A stretch of DNA of 64,000 bases. Origin: Corynebacterium marambiense (lineage in GTDB: Bacteria > Actinomycetota > Actinomycetes > Mycobacteriales > Mycobacteriaceae). Every line of letters begins with the position of its first letter. The stretch's first letter is position 1. A program made the translations under genes and the position numbers. Positions 37,449-46,735 of this stretch are shown here, in pieces. The notes under the pieces were generated by a model that was not told the DNA's origin, made no database searches, and saw only the letters and a program-made list of their open reading frames with translations. The stretch spans positions 1-64,000 of the forward strand of contig NZ_JAEIOT010000007.1 in NCBI RefSeq assembly GCF_016342275.1, in the 5' to 3' direction.

Positions 37449-37994
37449 ATGAGCGACACAACCCGCCCCGTCCAGGAGTCACTGTTCGACCTGGGCCCCG
37501 ATGAAGAGGTCGGGTACCGTGTGCCCACCGCCTGCCAGGTCGCGAACATCACCTACCGTCAACTCGATTACTGGGCGCGGACGCAACTCGTCGTCCCGTC
37601 GATCCGTTCCGCACGTGGATCGGGTTCCCAGCGGCTCTACTCCTTCAAGGACATTCTTGTCCTGAAGATCGTCAAGGGCCTGCTCGACACCGGTATCTCC
37701 CTCCAGAACATCCGCCAGGCGGTGGAGAAACTCCGTGACCTCGGGGTTGACGATCTCGCGACAATCACGCTCGTCTCGGACGGGACGACGGTCTACGAGT
37801 GCCGTTCCAACGAGGAAGTCATCGACTTGCTCGGCGGTGGCCAGGGGGTCTTCGGCATCGCCGTCCCCGGCATAATGAAAGAACTAACCGGAACCATCTC
37901 TGCGTTTCCGCACGAGCGGGTCGATGAAGATAGCGCGACGATCGTCGGCGAGGACGAACTCGCTGCCCGTCGTCGACGGCGCCACATCTCCTGA
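37449..37994 (+). CDS. MerR-family transcriptional regulator
   Basis: A 181-residue regulator. The winged HTH includes GYRVPTACQVANITYRQLDYWARTQLVVPSIR and SGSQRLYSFKDILVLKIVK. A coiled segment (ISLQNIRQAVEKLRDLG) mediates dimerisation. The C-terminal part has no recognised ligand site and ends in RRRRRHIS. It corresponds to Rv1830 of M. tuberculosis. AGGAGAG lies 6-12 bases before the ATG. A terminator follows 25 bases after the stop. Confidence 0.9.
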   Translation: MSDTTRPVQESLFDLGPDEEVGYRVPTACQVANITYRQLDYWARTQLVVPSIRSARGSGSQRLYSFKDILVLKIVKGLLDTGISLQNIRQAVEKLRDLGVDDLATITLVSDGTTVYECRSNEEVIDLLGGGQGVFGIAVPGIMKELTGTISAFPHERVDEDSATIVGEDELAARRRRRHIS

Positions 37995-38313
37995 CGCCCC
38001 GCTCCTGGATCCCGATGGACCCGCCCGCTGTCTCTCCTCCCGGGCGGGTTGTTCTGTATCCGGATAGCGGACACCCCACCCAGACGGCGAAGTCGGGTTG
38101 CAGGTCATCCGTCCGGGAGGCCGGTCCCGCTGGGGCCACGGATCCGGGTAGATCGGCACCGCAGGGCGGGATTCCCCGGTGACACAGAGGTACGCGATGG
38201 AACAGAACCGTGTGTCTGTGATAGTCGGGGCCTGTCCCGACCGGGGTGGGGTCCGGGCAGCGACATCACCCGGTGGAGTCTGAACGGGCGCCGCCTCCGC
38301 GGAGATGTGATAT
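37995..38313. other. Gene-free interval between convergent genes
   Basis: 319 bases after the MerR stop. Besides the terminator at 38019-38049 there is a small hairpin, GTCGGG/CCCGAC (38224-38241). A 28-codon frame starting at 38199 has no support. Nothing else was recognised. Confidence 0.6.
38019..38049 (+). terminator. Terminator after the MerR gene
   Basis: ACCCGCCCG (38019-38027) pairs perfectly with CGGGCGGGT (38041-38049) around a 13-base loop, followed by TTGTTCTGT. Confidence 0.75.
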
Positions 38314-39792
38314 CTAGGGTCGGGCGACCCCGAAGGCGTCCTGCAATGTGTCCGCGATGGAGGCCACAGTCATGTCTGCGGTGACTGCGGTACCTCCGTT
38401 GCTTGTCGCCCACTCCGCGAGCACCGGATCGAGCGGTCCCGTTCCTACGTGCACGACCTGTGGGATTATCTGGCCCGAACCCCCGGCGGTCAAACCGTCC
38501 CTAAAAGCGCGGTCATCCATGGTATCGGCAGTACCGGATGTGATGATGACGAACCTGACCGCCTGGCCGGTATCTGTGGACCGCTGCGACACAGCTCCCA
38601 GAGCAGCCAGTACGGAGGTCCGCGTCATCGGGTCCCCACCGGTACCGAACCCCTTCACGGCCTTTGTCGCGGAGACTCCGGCGGTATCGTCGAGGAACGT
38701 GACGTTCTCCCGCCAGGGCCGGGTCACTCCAGGGGACAGCGGGGAGGAGTAGTTCCAGAGAGCGACCCGGCCACCGGCCCGGCCAACCGACAGCATCAGG
38801 GGATCGAGTAACAGTGCCACCTCACTGGCGATCCGGTGTCCGTCGATGAGGGCGTCCATATTCGTCGATGTGTCAAGCAGAACGAGTGTGTCTGTTCCAT
38901 CGTCGATCGAGCCCTTGGATTCCTCTGGGACGGAAGCGAACCGTTCACTGATGATGTCCGCGGTGCTCAGGAGCTGCCGCTGGGGACCATCTGGCTCCGC
39001 CTGCTCGACTTGGGCAGAGACATAGCGGGCGAAATCGGCAGCAGCCCTGGTCTGCTCCTCGCTGACGCGATCGGTTGCGGTGAGAGGGATCGCGACCGTG
39101 CTCACGGCTAGATCGTCGGGTGCGTAGAAGGTGTACCCATCCGGAGTCGAATCTTCGGTCACCGCGAGGAGTGGGGAGCCATCGGCGACGGCATCATCCA
39201 CGGTAAGGGTCCGATCTGCGCGAAGCAGATCGACGCCCCGGTCGATATCTCCCGAGGTGAGAGCGGACGCGGCGACCGCCCGGGCGTAGACGTTCTTGCC
39301 TGCCGGTATTACGACGCCGCGGTCCGCGAGCTCGGTCCAGTCGGCTCCCGAGACCTCGACATCATTCGTGTGTGCGACGCCGATGGCCGTGTTGAAGACG
39401 ATGGGCCAGGTATCCGATGCCGGTGTCCTGTCCACCGCCTCCAGGGCCGCACGGGTCACGTCCCTGGGGCCGGACGCGAGAGTCAGCGCGGCATCAACGC
39501 CGGAGGATACGAGCTGCGGTTCGACGCAGTAGTCCCTGACCACGGGGTCCGAATCCTCGTAGCCGGCGATCAGCTCTGCCAGCTGCGGCGAGTCAATTGC
39601 CTGGATGGGTAGGGTCACTGTGCCGTTGATGCACGGTGTCGCCGTGGCGTGGTTGCGGTTTGTATCTTCCCGCGCCGTCGTCCACCAGAGGATGACGGAG
39701 ACGATCACGACGATGGCAATCAGCCCAATGGTCAGCTCCCGGGACAGCCGCCAGTTATTGCGTCCGTTTGCGTGTCGTCCCACGTCATTCAC
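38314..39792 (-). CDS. Membrane-anchored protein with solute-binding-like and VWA domains
   Basis: A 492-residue protein. One N-terminal transmembrane helix (~21-37) places the rest outside the cell. Residues ~55-280 resemble a periplasmic solute-binding fold, for example TWPIVFNTAIGVAHTN and NVYARAVAASALTSG. Residues ~300-492 form a von Willebrand A domain (DTLVLLDTSTNMDALI, VVHVGTGPLDPVLAEWA). The MIDAS motif DxSxS is altered to DTSTN (307-311), which may weaken metal binding. The GTG at 39792 follows AAGGACAG; a longer start at 39831 is less likely. Function unknown, possibly envelope-related. Confidence 0.78.
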   Translation of the reverse strand: MNDVGRHANGRNNWRLSRELTIGLIAIVVIVSVILWWTTAREDTNRNHATATPCINGTVTLPIQAIDSPQLAELIAGYEDSDPVVRDYCVEPQLVSSGVDAALTLASGPRDVTRAALEAVDRTPASDTWPIVFNTAIGVAHTNDVEVSGADWTELADRGVVIPAGKNVYARAVAASALTSGDIDRGVDLLRADRTLTVDDAVADGSPLLAVTEDSTPDGYTFYAPDDLAVSTVAIPLTATDRVSEEQTRAAADFARYVSAQVEQAEPDGPQRQLLSTADIISERFASVPEESKGSIDDGTDTLVLLDTSTNMDALIDGHRIASEVALLLDPLMLSVGRAGGRVALWNYSSPLSPGVTRPWRENVTFLDDTAGVSATKAVKGFGTGGDPMTRTSVLAALGAVSQRSTDTGQAVRFVIITSGTADTMDDRAFRDGLTAGGSGQIIPQVVHVGTGPLDPVLAEWATSNGGTAVTADMTVASIADTLQDAFGVARP

Positions 39793-39867
39793 CTGTCCTT
39801 GCCTCCTCGTGTGCCACATTCCTCGGTCCATCCCGGGGGTGTGTGGAAAGCACGTCGACCGGAATAC

Positions 39868-40728
39868 CTACAGTGCAACTCTACTTGTTTCATCGATCAA
39901 TGTGATCAAACTGCGACGCAGTGAATCCGCGCGTCGTGCGAGGTCGCGTTGCCTGGTGACGTATGTCCGCTTGCCCTCCGTTGTCTCGATGGGCACGATG
40001 CCTAGGCCGAGGTGGCGGACGTCGTACGGGGATGCCTCCATGTCCAGCACCCGCGCGGCGCGCGCGAGCTCGAAGCAATCCAGAAAGAGATCACCAGGGA
40101 CCAGGGGGCCAAGTTTGCTGGCCCACTTGTACAGGTCCATCGTCGCGTGCACACAGCCACGCTGCTCGTTCACGGGTTGGCCATCCCTGGTCAAGGGCGT
40201 GATGTTGAGGGGGCGTGCGGGCTCGGTGAAGAACCGGAAGGCGTCGTAGTGCGTGCACCGGAGCTGGTGTCCCTCGACGACAGCGTCGGTTCCGGCCGGA
40301 CCCAGCCGCAACGGAAGATCGTGGCGGGGATTGTCGGTGCGGTAGACCATCGCCCACTCGTGGAGCCCGAGACAATCGAAGTGGGCCGTGTTGGCGGCCG
40401 TGGATTCGAGGAGGTTCCGGATGTAGCGGAACGATTCCCCCCGTTTGTCCCAGAGTTCCCCGATGTCGACCCCGGTGGTACCCCCGGGGTCACTGTCGTA
40501 GTGACGCCACCCGGCATGTGGGCAGTCGCCACGGAGCCTGATCCCCGGTCCCGGGTGCCAACGCGCGAGTTGCGCGGGCGTCACGGGGTAATAGTCGAAG
40601 AGGAAGTCCCATACGGGATGCTTCTCCCCGTGGCTGCGGCGCTCGAGATGATCGGCCGTGAAACCGTGGGCCCGGGCTGCGTGAGCGGCGGCGAGCGGTT
40701 TCCACTGTGTCGGAGACAGCACACGCAT
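39868..40728 (-). CDS. Conserved actinobacterial protein, often annotated 3-methyladenine DNA glycosylase
   Basis: A 286-residue protein with conserved-looking blocks HGEKHPVWDFLFDYYP, HFDCLGLHEWAMVYR and YDAFRFFTEPARPLN. From memory, corynebacterial and mycobacterial homologues carry the label 3-methyladenine DNA glycosylase, but no helix-hairpin-helix-GPD motif is visible, so the label should be treated cautiously. The ATG at 40728 follows GGAGG within the end of the upstream CNNM gene, six bases after its stop, so it is part of the same transcript. Confidence 0.68.
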   Translation of the reverse strand: MRVLSPTQWKPLAAAHAARAHGFTADHLERRSHGEKHPVWDFLFDYYPVTPAQLARWHPGPGIRLRGDCPHAGWRHYDSDPGGTTGVDIGELWDKRGESFRYIRNLLESTAANTAHFDCLGLHEWAMVYRTDNPRHDLPLRLGPAGTDAVVEGHQLRCTHYDAFRFFTEPARPLNITPLTRDGQPVNEQRGCVHATMDLYKWASKLGPLVPGDLFLDCFELARAARVLDMEASPYDVRHLGLGIVPIETTEGKRTYVTRQRDLARRADSLRRSLITLIDETSRVAL

Positions 40729-40734
40729 AAAGGA

Positions 40735-41796
40735 TCATGCCTCCTCGTGGGTCCAGTCCCGCACCGTGCCGACGAACTCCTCGATGAGATCCTCGAGGGT
40801 CACGATACCGATGAGTTCGCCACGCTCGTCACGGACCTGGGCCATGTGGGCGGAACGGCGACGCATGAGACGCATCGTGTCGTCGAGTGTCCCGGCGGCC
40901 TCCACCGTGATGAGGGGACGTAGTTCGGACTGTTTGACGACGTCGTTGAGTGTCGCCTCGGGGGAGACCATCCGGTCGAGGATGTCCTTGACGTGGATGT
41001 AACCGACATAGTTTCCGGCCAGCCCGGTGACGGGGAAACGGGAGTACCCCGTATCACTCACGGCGTGTTCCACCTCCCCGAGCGTCGGGCCCTTGGCACC
41101 GAAGTTGAGGGTGCGGACGTCGGAGCAGGAAATGAGAACCTCCCTGATCGTTCGGTTGTCGGAGCGGAGTGCCTTGTTGAGGCGGGCGTGCTCCTCCGCA
41201 TCGAGCAGCCCTTCGGAGCGCGACTCGGTGATCATCGTCGCGAGCTGCTGTGGGCCGACGGAGGTGTCCATCTCTTCCCGTTGCTCGATGCCGAACATCC
41301 GGAGGGTGACGCCGGCGAACCAGTTCATCGCGACAATGACCGGACGGGTGAGCTTGACAAACAGCATGTGCGGGGGCACGAGGATCATCGCCACGGTCTC
41401 CGGCCCGGCGAGCGCGATGTTCTTCGGCACCATCTCACCAAGAACGATGTGCAGGTAGGTGACGATGCCGAGGGCGACCGCGAAGGCGACGGGGTGGAGG
41501 AGATTGTCCGGCAGCCCGAGGGCGCGGGCCGGACCCTCGATGATGTGGGCGATCGCGGGCTCGGCAACCTTGCCCAGCAGCAGGGATGCGATGGTGATGC
41601 CGAATTGTGCGCCGGCGAGCATCATCGACAGGCGTTCCGAGGCCCAGAGAACCTTCCGGGCGCGGGACTTGCCCTGCGCGATGAGGGAATCAAGCCGGTC
41701 CCGGCGGGAGGAGATGAGTGAGAACTCGGCACCGACAAAAAATGCGTTGATGAATAGGAGGAGGACGGCGAACAGCACCGCTGAGTAGTCGTTCAT
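40735..41796 (-). CDS. CNNM/HlyC-type DUF21-CBS transporter-like protein (downstream copy)
   Basis: A 353-residue protein. The DUF21 membrane domain (~1-190, three to four helices) includes FVGAEFSLISSRRDRLDSL and HIVLGEMVPKNIALAGPE. A CBS pair (~205-345) includes RFPVTGLAGNYVGYIHVKDIL and GIVTLEDLIEEFVGTV. Related proteins export Mg2+ or other divalent metals. It lacks the C-terminal CorC_HlyC domain present in the upstream copy. The ATG overlaps the upstream stop (ATGA), indicating coupled synthesis and probably a heteromer. Confidence 0.88.
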   Translation of the reverse strand: MNDYSAVLFAVLLLFINAFFVGAEFSLISSRRDRLDSLIAQGKSRARKVLWASERLSMMLAGAQFGITIASLLLGKVAEPAIAHIIEGPARALGLPDNLLHPVAFAVALGIVTYLHIVLGEMVPKNIALAGPETVAMILVPPHMLFVKLTRPVIVAMNWFAGVTLRMFGIEQREEMDTSVGPQQLATMITESRSEGLLDAEEHARLNKALRSDNRTIREVLISCSDVRTLNFGAKGPTLGEVEHAVSDTGYSRFPVTGLAGNYVGYIHVKDILDRMVSPEATLNDVVKQSELRPLITVEAAGTLDDTMRLMRRRSAHMAQVRDERGELIGIVTLEDLIEEFVGTVRDWTHEEA

Positions 41797-43172
41797 GCGT
41801 ACTGTCCTGCTTCCTCGTTGGCGATCGGGGTGAGGTAGACACGGTCGACACGACGTTCGTCCATGACGGTGACCCGCGCCAACCAACGTCCCGTGATGCC
41901 GGACTCGAATTCGTCCATCGAGTCACGCTCGGTCTGAGGCAGCAGAACGATGTCCCCGGCGCAGGGAATCCGGCCGAGGGTGGCCATGATGAGTCCGCCG
42001 AGAGTTTCATAGGGACCGTCCGGGGCGAAGTAACCTATCTTTTCCGGGAGATCGTCGACGCGGACGAGCCCGGAGACGTCCCAGTTTGCGCCATTCTGTA
42101 CGTAGTCCCGCTCGGCGTCGGCGTCATCGTGCTCGTCGTAGACCTCGCCGAGGATCTCTTCGACGACATCCTCGATGGTCACGATCCCGGCGGTGCCGCC
42201 GTACTCGTCGGCGACGAGGACGACCTGCGAGCCTGCGGACCGCACGGCGTCGAGAACGGCGTCGCCGTCGAGGCTGGCCGGTACCACGGGGATCGGGCGG
42301 GCTAGGGTACGTAGGCTCGTCTTCGCCCGGTTCTCCCGGGGGACGGCGAACGCCTCCTTGACGTGGACGACGCCGACCGTCGCATCCAGGTCACCGTCGG
42401 TCACCGGGAAGCGGGAATGACCGGTCGACAGTGCGAGATTGAGCAGATCTTCGACCGTGTCGTCGACGTCGAGATCCTCGATCGTCGACCGCGGAGTCAT
42501 GAACTCCTCAGCTGTGGCCTCACCGAACTTGAGACTCCGGTCGAGCATGATGGCTTTCGACTTGTCGAGGCCACCGTGTTTCGCGGAGTTGCGCACCAGC
42601 GCACCGAGCTCCTGGGCGCTGCGCGCCGAGGCGAGCTCATCTGCGGGTTCGATGCCCATCTTCCGGACCAGCCAGTTCGCGGTTGAGTTCAGGGATTTGA
42701 TGAACCACTTGAAGATCTTGTTGAAGATGCGGACGGGGCCGACGGTAATCCTGGCTGCGGTGAGCGGATCGGTGATTGCCATGTTTTTGGGCACGAGTTC
42801 GCCGTAGACCATCGAGAGCAGTGTCGCGGCGACCATTGCGAGAATCAGTGCTATGGGGCGCGCGGCTGCTTCGCTCAGGCCGAACCATTCGAGCAAGGGA
42901 TCGAAGAAGTGCGCGAGCACGGGTTCCGCCAGGTAACCCGTGGCAAGGGTTGTGATCGTGATACCGAGCTGGGCACCCGACAACTCGAAGGAGAGGTCGT
43001 TATGGGCCTTCTGGATGTTTAGGGCCCGGGCGTCACCCTTGTTCGCCACATGGTTCTCGATGCTGGAACGTTCCAGACCGGTGAGGGCGAACTCGATGGC
43101 GACGAAGAAACCAGTCCCGACGGTCAGGGCTATGAACCCGACCAGGGCGAGGATGCTGAGGAGTATGTCCAT
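41793..43172 (-). CDS. CNNM/HlyC-type DUF21-CBS-CorC protein (upstream copy)
   Basis: A 459-residue protein. The DUF21 membrane domain includes GFFVAIEFALTGLERSSIE and YGELVPKNMAITDP. The CBS pair includes SRFPVTDGDLDATVGVVHVKEAF and DEYGGTAGIVTIEDVVEEI. The CorC_HlyC domain (~365-450) includes YETLGGLIMATLGRIP. The family includes magnesium and cobalt efflux proteins. The start at 43172 (MDILLSIL) is chosen because the membrane domain begins there; the open frame to 43400 runs opposite the helicase C-terminus and looks non-coding. Confidence 0.88.
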   Translation of the reverse strand: MDILLSILALVGFIALTVGTGFFVAIEFALTGLERSSIENHVANKGDARALNIQKAHNDLSFELSGAQLGITITTLATGYLAEPVLAHFFDPLLEWFGLSEAAARPIALILAMVAATLLSMVYGELVPKNMAITDPLTAARITVGPVRIFNKIFKWFIKSLNSTANWLVRKMGIEPADELASARSAQELGALVRNSAKHGGLDKSKAIMLDRSLKFGEATAEEFMTPRSTIEDLDVDDTVEDLLNLALSTGHSRFPVTDGDLDATVGVVHVKEAFAVPRENRAKTSLRTLARPIPVVPASLDGDAVLDAVRSAGSQVVLVADEYGGTAGIVTIEDVVEEILGEVYDEHDDADAERDYVQNGANWDVSGLVRVDDLPEKIGYFAPDGPYETLGGLIMATLGRIPCAGDIVLLPQTERDSMDEFESGITGRWLARVTVMDERRVDRVYLTPIANEEAGQYA

Positions 43173-43203
43173 GGACCAATCGTGGGAGTGGGGGAGGTCG
43201 CGG

Positions 43204-44607
43204 TCAGCGGCGTCGGCGGCGACGCGGGGTGCCGTCTGAACCGGGCTCCGGCCGGGGTTTCCGGGATGCAGGGCGTTCAGCGCTGGGGGAGACTTTACCG
43301 CGACCCTGTCCGTTTCCCCTAGCTGAGGGGTCCCCGGCGGGCCTGGCGGAGCGGCGACGCTTTGGGGGAACACCCCGTGCACCGCCGCGACCGTGGCCAC
43401 GGGACTGCTGTTGCTTCGCGCCGGGATTGGCCAACGGCTCGCCTGACGGTGGTCGGGCCCCGGTGATGGTCGCGAGCTCCGGAGAGGTGGGGGTTACCCT
43501 GATCTCATCGGCTGTGACGCCCGCCTTCTTGAACAGGGTTCGGACCTCGGCGACCTGCTCGTCGGTGACGAGGGTGACTACGGTTCCCTTCTCCCCGGCG
43601 CGGGCCGTACGGCCGGCCCGGTGGAGGTAGGCCTTGTGCTCTGACGGCGGGTCGATGTGGACAACGAGAGAGACGTCGTTGATGTCGATACCGCGGGCAG
43701 CGATGTCCGTGGCGACGAGAACCGGGATCGAACCGTCGGAGAAGCCGGCGAGCGCGTTGGCTCGGGTGTTCTGTCCTTTGTCGCCGTGGAGACCGACCGC
43801 GTTGATGCCCACCCGGCGGAACTTCTTGACCTGCCGGTCAACGCCGTGCTTGGTGCGCATGAACATGATCGTGCGGCCGGCGCGGGCGGCGATCTCCGCG
43901 GCGACTTCGCTGCGGTTGTCCCGGTCACCGACGAGGAGGCGGTGATGGGACATGGTGTCCACGGAGGCACCGACGGGGGCGGTGGAGTGGGTCACTGCGT
44001 TGTGGAGATAACGGTTGACTAGTTTGGTCACGTCACCGTCCAACGTCGCGGAGAAGAGCAGCCTCTGGCCGTTCGCGGGGGTGAGATCCATCAGTTTGCG
44101 GACCTGTGGGAGGAAACCCATGTCAGCCATCTGATCGGCCTCGTCGAGTGCGGTGATCTCGACGTCATCGAAAGACAGGATCTTCTGGTTGATCAGATCC
44201 TGGGCACGACCCGGGGTAGCGACGAGGAGATCGACGGGCCGGGCGAGTGCGCTGATGTTGCGCTTGATGTTCACGCCACCGACGACCTCGAGGACGCGGA
44301 GGCCGAGTGCCTGCGCGGGAGCGTCCAGGCGCTCCTTGACCTGTGCCGCGAGTTCCCGGGTGGGAACGAGGACCAGGCCACGGGGGCGCCCCGGTTTGGA
44401 GGCGCCGGAGTTTGCGAGCCTGGCCAGCATCGGTAGACCGAAGGTGAAGGTCTTGCCGGAGCCGGTCGGTCCGCGGCCGAGCACGTCCCGGCCGCGGAGA
44501 GCATCCGGGATGGCCTCGGCCTGGATGGGGAAGGGTTCGGTGATGCCCTGTCGCTTCAGTTCGTGAACGACGGGAGTGGGCAGACCGAGATCGGAGAAGG
44601 ATGTCAT
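43204..44607 (-). CDS. DEAD-box RNA helicase (RhlE-like)
   Basis: A 467-residue ATP-dependent RNA helicase. Motifs in order: Q motif (GITEPFPIQAEAIP), Walker A PTGSGKT, PTRELA, TPGR, DEAD (TALDEADQMADMGF), SAT, then ARGIDI and HRAGRTAR. The last ~90 residues are basic, Arg/Gly/Pro-rich and end in RRRRRR, a typical RNA-binding tail. The ATG follows the gnd stop directly (TAA then ATG), so it is in an operon with gnd and the CNNM genes. Confidence 0.92.
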   Translation of the reverse strand: MTSFSDLGLPTPVVHELKRQGITEPFPIQAEAIPDALRGRDVLGRGPTGSGKTFTFGLPMLARLANSGASKPGRPRGLVLVPTRELAAQVKERLDAPAQALGLRVLEVVGGVNIKRNISALARPVDLLVATPGRAQDLINQKILSFDDVEITALDEADQMADMGFLPQVRKLMDLTPANGQRLLFSATLDGDVTKLVNRYLHNAVTHSTAPVGASVDTMSHHRLLVGDRDNRSEVAAEIAARAGRTIMFMRTKHGVDRQVKKFRRVGINAVGLHGDKGQNTRANALAGFSDGSIPVLVATDIAARGIDINDVSLVVHIDPPSEHKAYLHRAGRTARAGEKGTVVTLVTDEQVAEVRTLFKKAGVTADEIRVTPTSPELATITGARPPSGEPLANPGAKQQQSRGHGRGGARGVPPKRRRSARPAGDPSARGNGQGRGKVSPSAERPASRKPRPEPGSDGTPRRRRRR

Positions 44608-46059
44608 TTAGGCTTGGACCTCAGACCTGTCGCCGGACCATTCCGTGTGGAAGTGGCCGGGACGGTCAGTTCTTTCATAGGTGTGGGCACCGAAGTAGTC
44701 TCGTTGCCCCTGGATGAGAGCGGCGGGAAGCCGCTCTGCACGGAGACTGTCATAGTAGGACAGTGATGATGCGAAAACCGGGACCGGCAGGCCCTGGCGC
44801 GTTGCGTTGATGACGACCCGGCGCCAGGAATCGACGAGGTCGACCATTTCGCCGGTGAAGTAGGAGTCGAGCAGAAGGGACTCGATGCCGGGATCCGCGT
44901 CGTATGCGTCGCGGATGCGGTTCAGGAAGGTGGCGCGGATGATGCAGCCGCCACGCCAGATCGTCGCGAGATCCCGGGGATCAACGTTCCAGTCGTGTTC
45001 CTCGGATCCCGCCCGGATCTCATCGAATCCCTGCGCGTAGGCCACGAGTTTCGAGGCGTAGAGTGCACGGCGCACGTCCTCCACGAAGCGCTCGCGCTCA
45101 TCGGCGGAGACGGGGCCGGCGATCGTTCCTGAAGGGAGGACGCCGGTCGTGGCGGAACGCTGGGCGCGGGCACCCGACAAAGCACGTGCGAAGACGGCCT
45201 CACCGATGGCGGTGACCGGGATCCCGAGATCGAGGGCGGCTTTCACAGTCCACCGACCGGTGCCCTTCTGGCCCGCGGCGTCGACGATGACGTCGATCAG
45301 CGGTTGACCGGTGTCGGAGTCGACCTGGTCGAGGACCTCGGCGGTGATCTCCACCAGGTAGGAATTGAGGTCACCAGTGTTCCATTCGCGGAATACCCCG
45401 GCGATCTCCTTCGGCTCCATGCCTGCCGCGTAGCGGAGCAGGTGGTAGGCCTCCCCGATGACCTGCATGTCAGCGTATTCGATGCCGTTGTGTACCATCT
45501 TGACGAAGTGTCCGGCGCCGTCCGGACCGATGTGCGTGCAGCAGGGGGTGCCGTCGACCTGCGCGGCGATGGACTCGAGCAACGGCCCGAGGGATTTATA
45601 GGATTCCGCAGGACCGCCCGGCATGATCGCAGGACCGTTCAGGGCGCCCTCCTCGCCGCCGGAGATACCCGCCCCGACGAAGTGCAGGCCACGGGCGCGC
45701 ATCTCCGCCTCGCGACGGATCGTGTCGGTGTAGAGGCTGTTGCCGCCGTCGATGATGATGTCGCCTTCCTCCATGGCGTCGGCGAGTTGGCCGATGACGG
45801 CGTCGGTCGCGTTACCGGCCTGGACCATGATGAGGGCGCGACGCGGCCGCTGCAGAGAGGAAACGAAGTCCTCGATCGTCTTTGCAGGGAGGAACGCGCC
45901 CTCGTCTCCGTGGTCGGTGATGAGGGCGTCGGTGCGTTCGGGGCTACGGTTGTACACCGCGACCGTATGTCCGTGGCGGGCGAAGTTTCGGGCGATGTTC
46001 GAGCCCATCACAGCGAGTCCGACAACGCCGATCTGGGCGAGGTGCTTCTGGTCAGTCAT
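44608..46059 (-). CDS. gnd: 6-phosphogluconate dehydrogenase (decarboxylating)
   Basis: A 483-residue NADP-linked enzyme of the oxidative pentose phosphate pathway. The Rossmann motif is IGVVGLAVMGSNIARN. GAGISGGEEGALNGPAIMPGG, HFVKMVHNGIEYADMQ (catalytic Lys) and WRGGCIIRATFL are diagnostic. The start at 46059 is chosen because family members begin near there; TACGAT (46068-46073, minus strand) ends 8 bases before the ATG and suggests a leaderless transcript. Confidence 0.95.
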   Translation of the reverse strand: MTDQKHLAQIGVVGLAVMGSNIARNFARHGHTVAVYNRSPERTDALITDHGDEGAFLPAKTIEDFVSSLQRPRRALIMVQAGNATDAVIGQLADAMEEGDIIIDGGNSLYTDTIRREAEMRARGLHFVGAGISGGEEGALNGPAIMPGGPAESYKSLGPLLESIAAQVDGTPCCTHIGPDGAGHFVKMVHNGIEYADMQVIGEAYHLLRYAAGMEPKEIAGVFREWNTGDLNSYLVEITAEVLDQVDSDTGQPLIDVIVDAAGQKGTGRWTVKAALDLGIPVTAIGEAVFARALSGARAQRSATTGVLPSGTIAGPVSADERERFVEDVRRALYASKLVAYAQGFDEIRAGSEEHDWNVDPRDLATIWRGGCIIRATFLNRIRDAYDADPGIESLLLDSYFTGEMVDLVDSWRRVVINATRQGLPVPVFASSLSYYDSLRAERLPAALIQGQRDYFGAHTYERTDRPGHFHTEWSGDRSEVQA

Positions 46060-46204
46060 GTTTCCACATCGTACCCGTTCACCGTGTCCGACCGGACACC
46101 CGAGGTCTGATAATGGGCACTGGGCCTGGATTTGTGACACCTCACGCTTCTTGTCATACGATTCAGTTCACCTGGTCGACTCAACAGGTTTATGGTTGGA
46201 GGCT

Positions 46205-46672
46205 ATGGACGCCAGTAACCTCACTCTGAACCAACTTCTCGCCCTCGCCGCCGACCGACCGCTGCATATGCGGGAACTCGCCCGATTCGGTGATCTGAAC
46301 GACGGCATCGACCGCCTGCTTGGTCTCCGGTACCTGGAGATCGCACCCGATGGTGTTCGGGCGGAAATGCACATCACCTCCGATCACCTCGACTGCGGTG
46401 GGAGCAACGTCTCCCGGGCAGTCTGCCTTGCCGTCGCCGAATCGGTCGGCAGTGTCACGGCGGCTGTCGCGGCACGGGGTAACCCGATCAACGTAGCGCA
46501 CGTGACGGGGGAATTCTGCCGCAACATCGCGGCCGGGGTGATTGAGATCACTGGAACCTTCGTCAACGAGGGTGAGTCGGTCGCCCTTGTCGACGTCAGC
46601 GTCACCAACCGCGGGGATCTCATCCTCCGCAGTACGCAGCGTTCCGTGCGTGCGACCCCGTCGGCGCGCTGA
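46205..46672 (+). CDS. PaaI-like hotdog thioesterase, copy 1
   Basis: A 155-residue protein with a hotdog-fold pattern (GLRYLEIAPDGVRAEMHITSDHL, central helix VSRAVCLAVAESVGSV). The usual catalytic HGG region is replaced by DCGGSNVS. It resembles the adjacent copy 2 in length and layout, indicating an old duplication. TATGGT (46191-46196) ends 8 bases before the ATG. A GGAGG also sits just before the start but too close for normal use. The substrate is unknown. Confidence 0.78.
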   Translation: MDASNLTLNQLLALAADRPLHMRELARFGDLNDGIDRLLGLRYLEIAPDGVRAEMHITSDHLDCGGSNVSRAVCLAVAESVGSVTAAVAARGNPINVAHVTGEFCRNIAAGVIEITGTFVNEGESVALVDVSVTNRGDLILRSTQRSVRATPSAR

Positions 46673-46735
46673 CCTGTACCGCGGGTGCGTTCCACACCAT
46701 TCCCGCCCGACCGGGTGCGAACTATGCTGGGCAGC

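Noticed and set aside
38199..38285. 28-codon frame after the MerR gene terminator
   Set aside because: It is very short with no clear ribosome site and no recognisable sequence, and it lies between convergent genes.
43173..43400. 76-residue N-terminal extension of the upstream CNNM gene
   Set aside because: It lies entirely opposite or within the end region of the helicase gene, is Pro/Ala-rich, and the family start is at the first membrane helix (43172).
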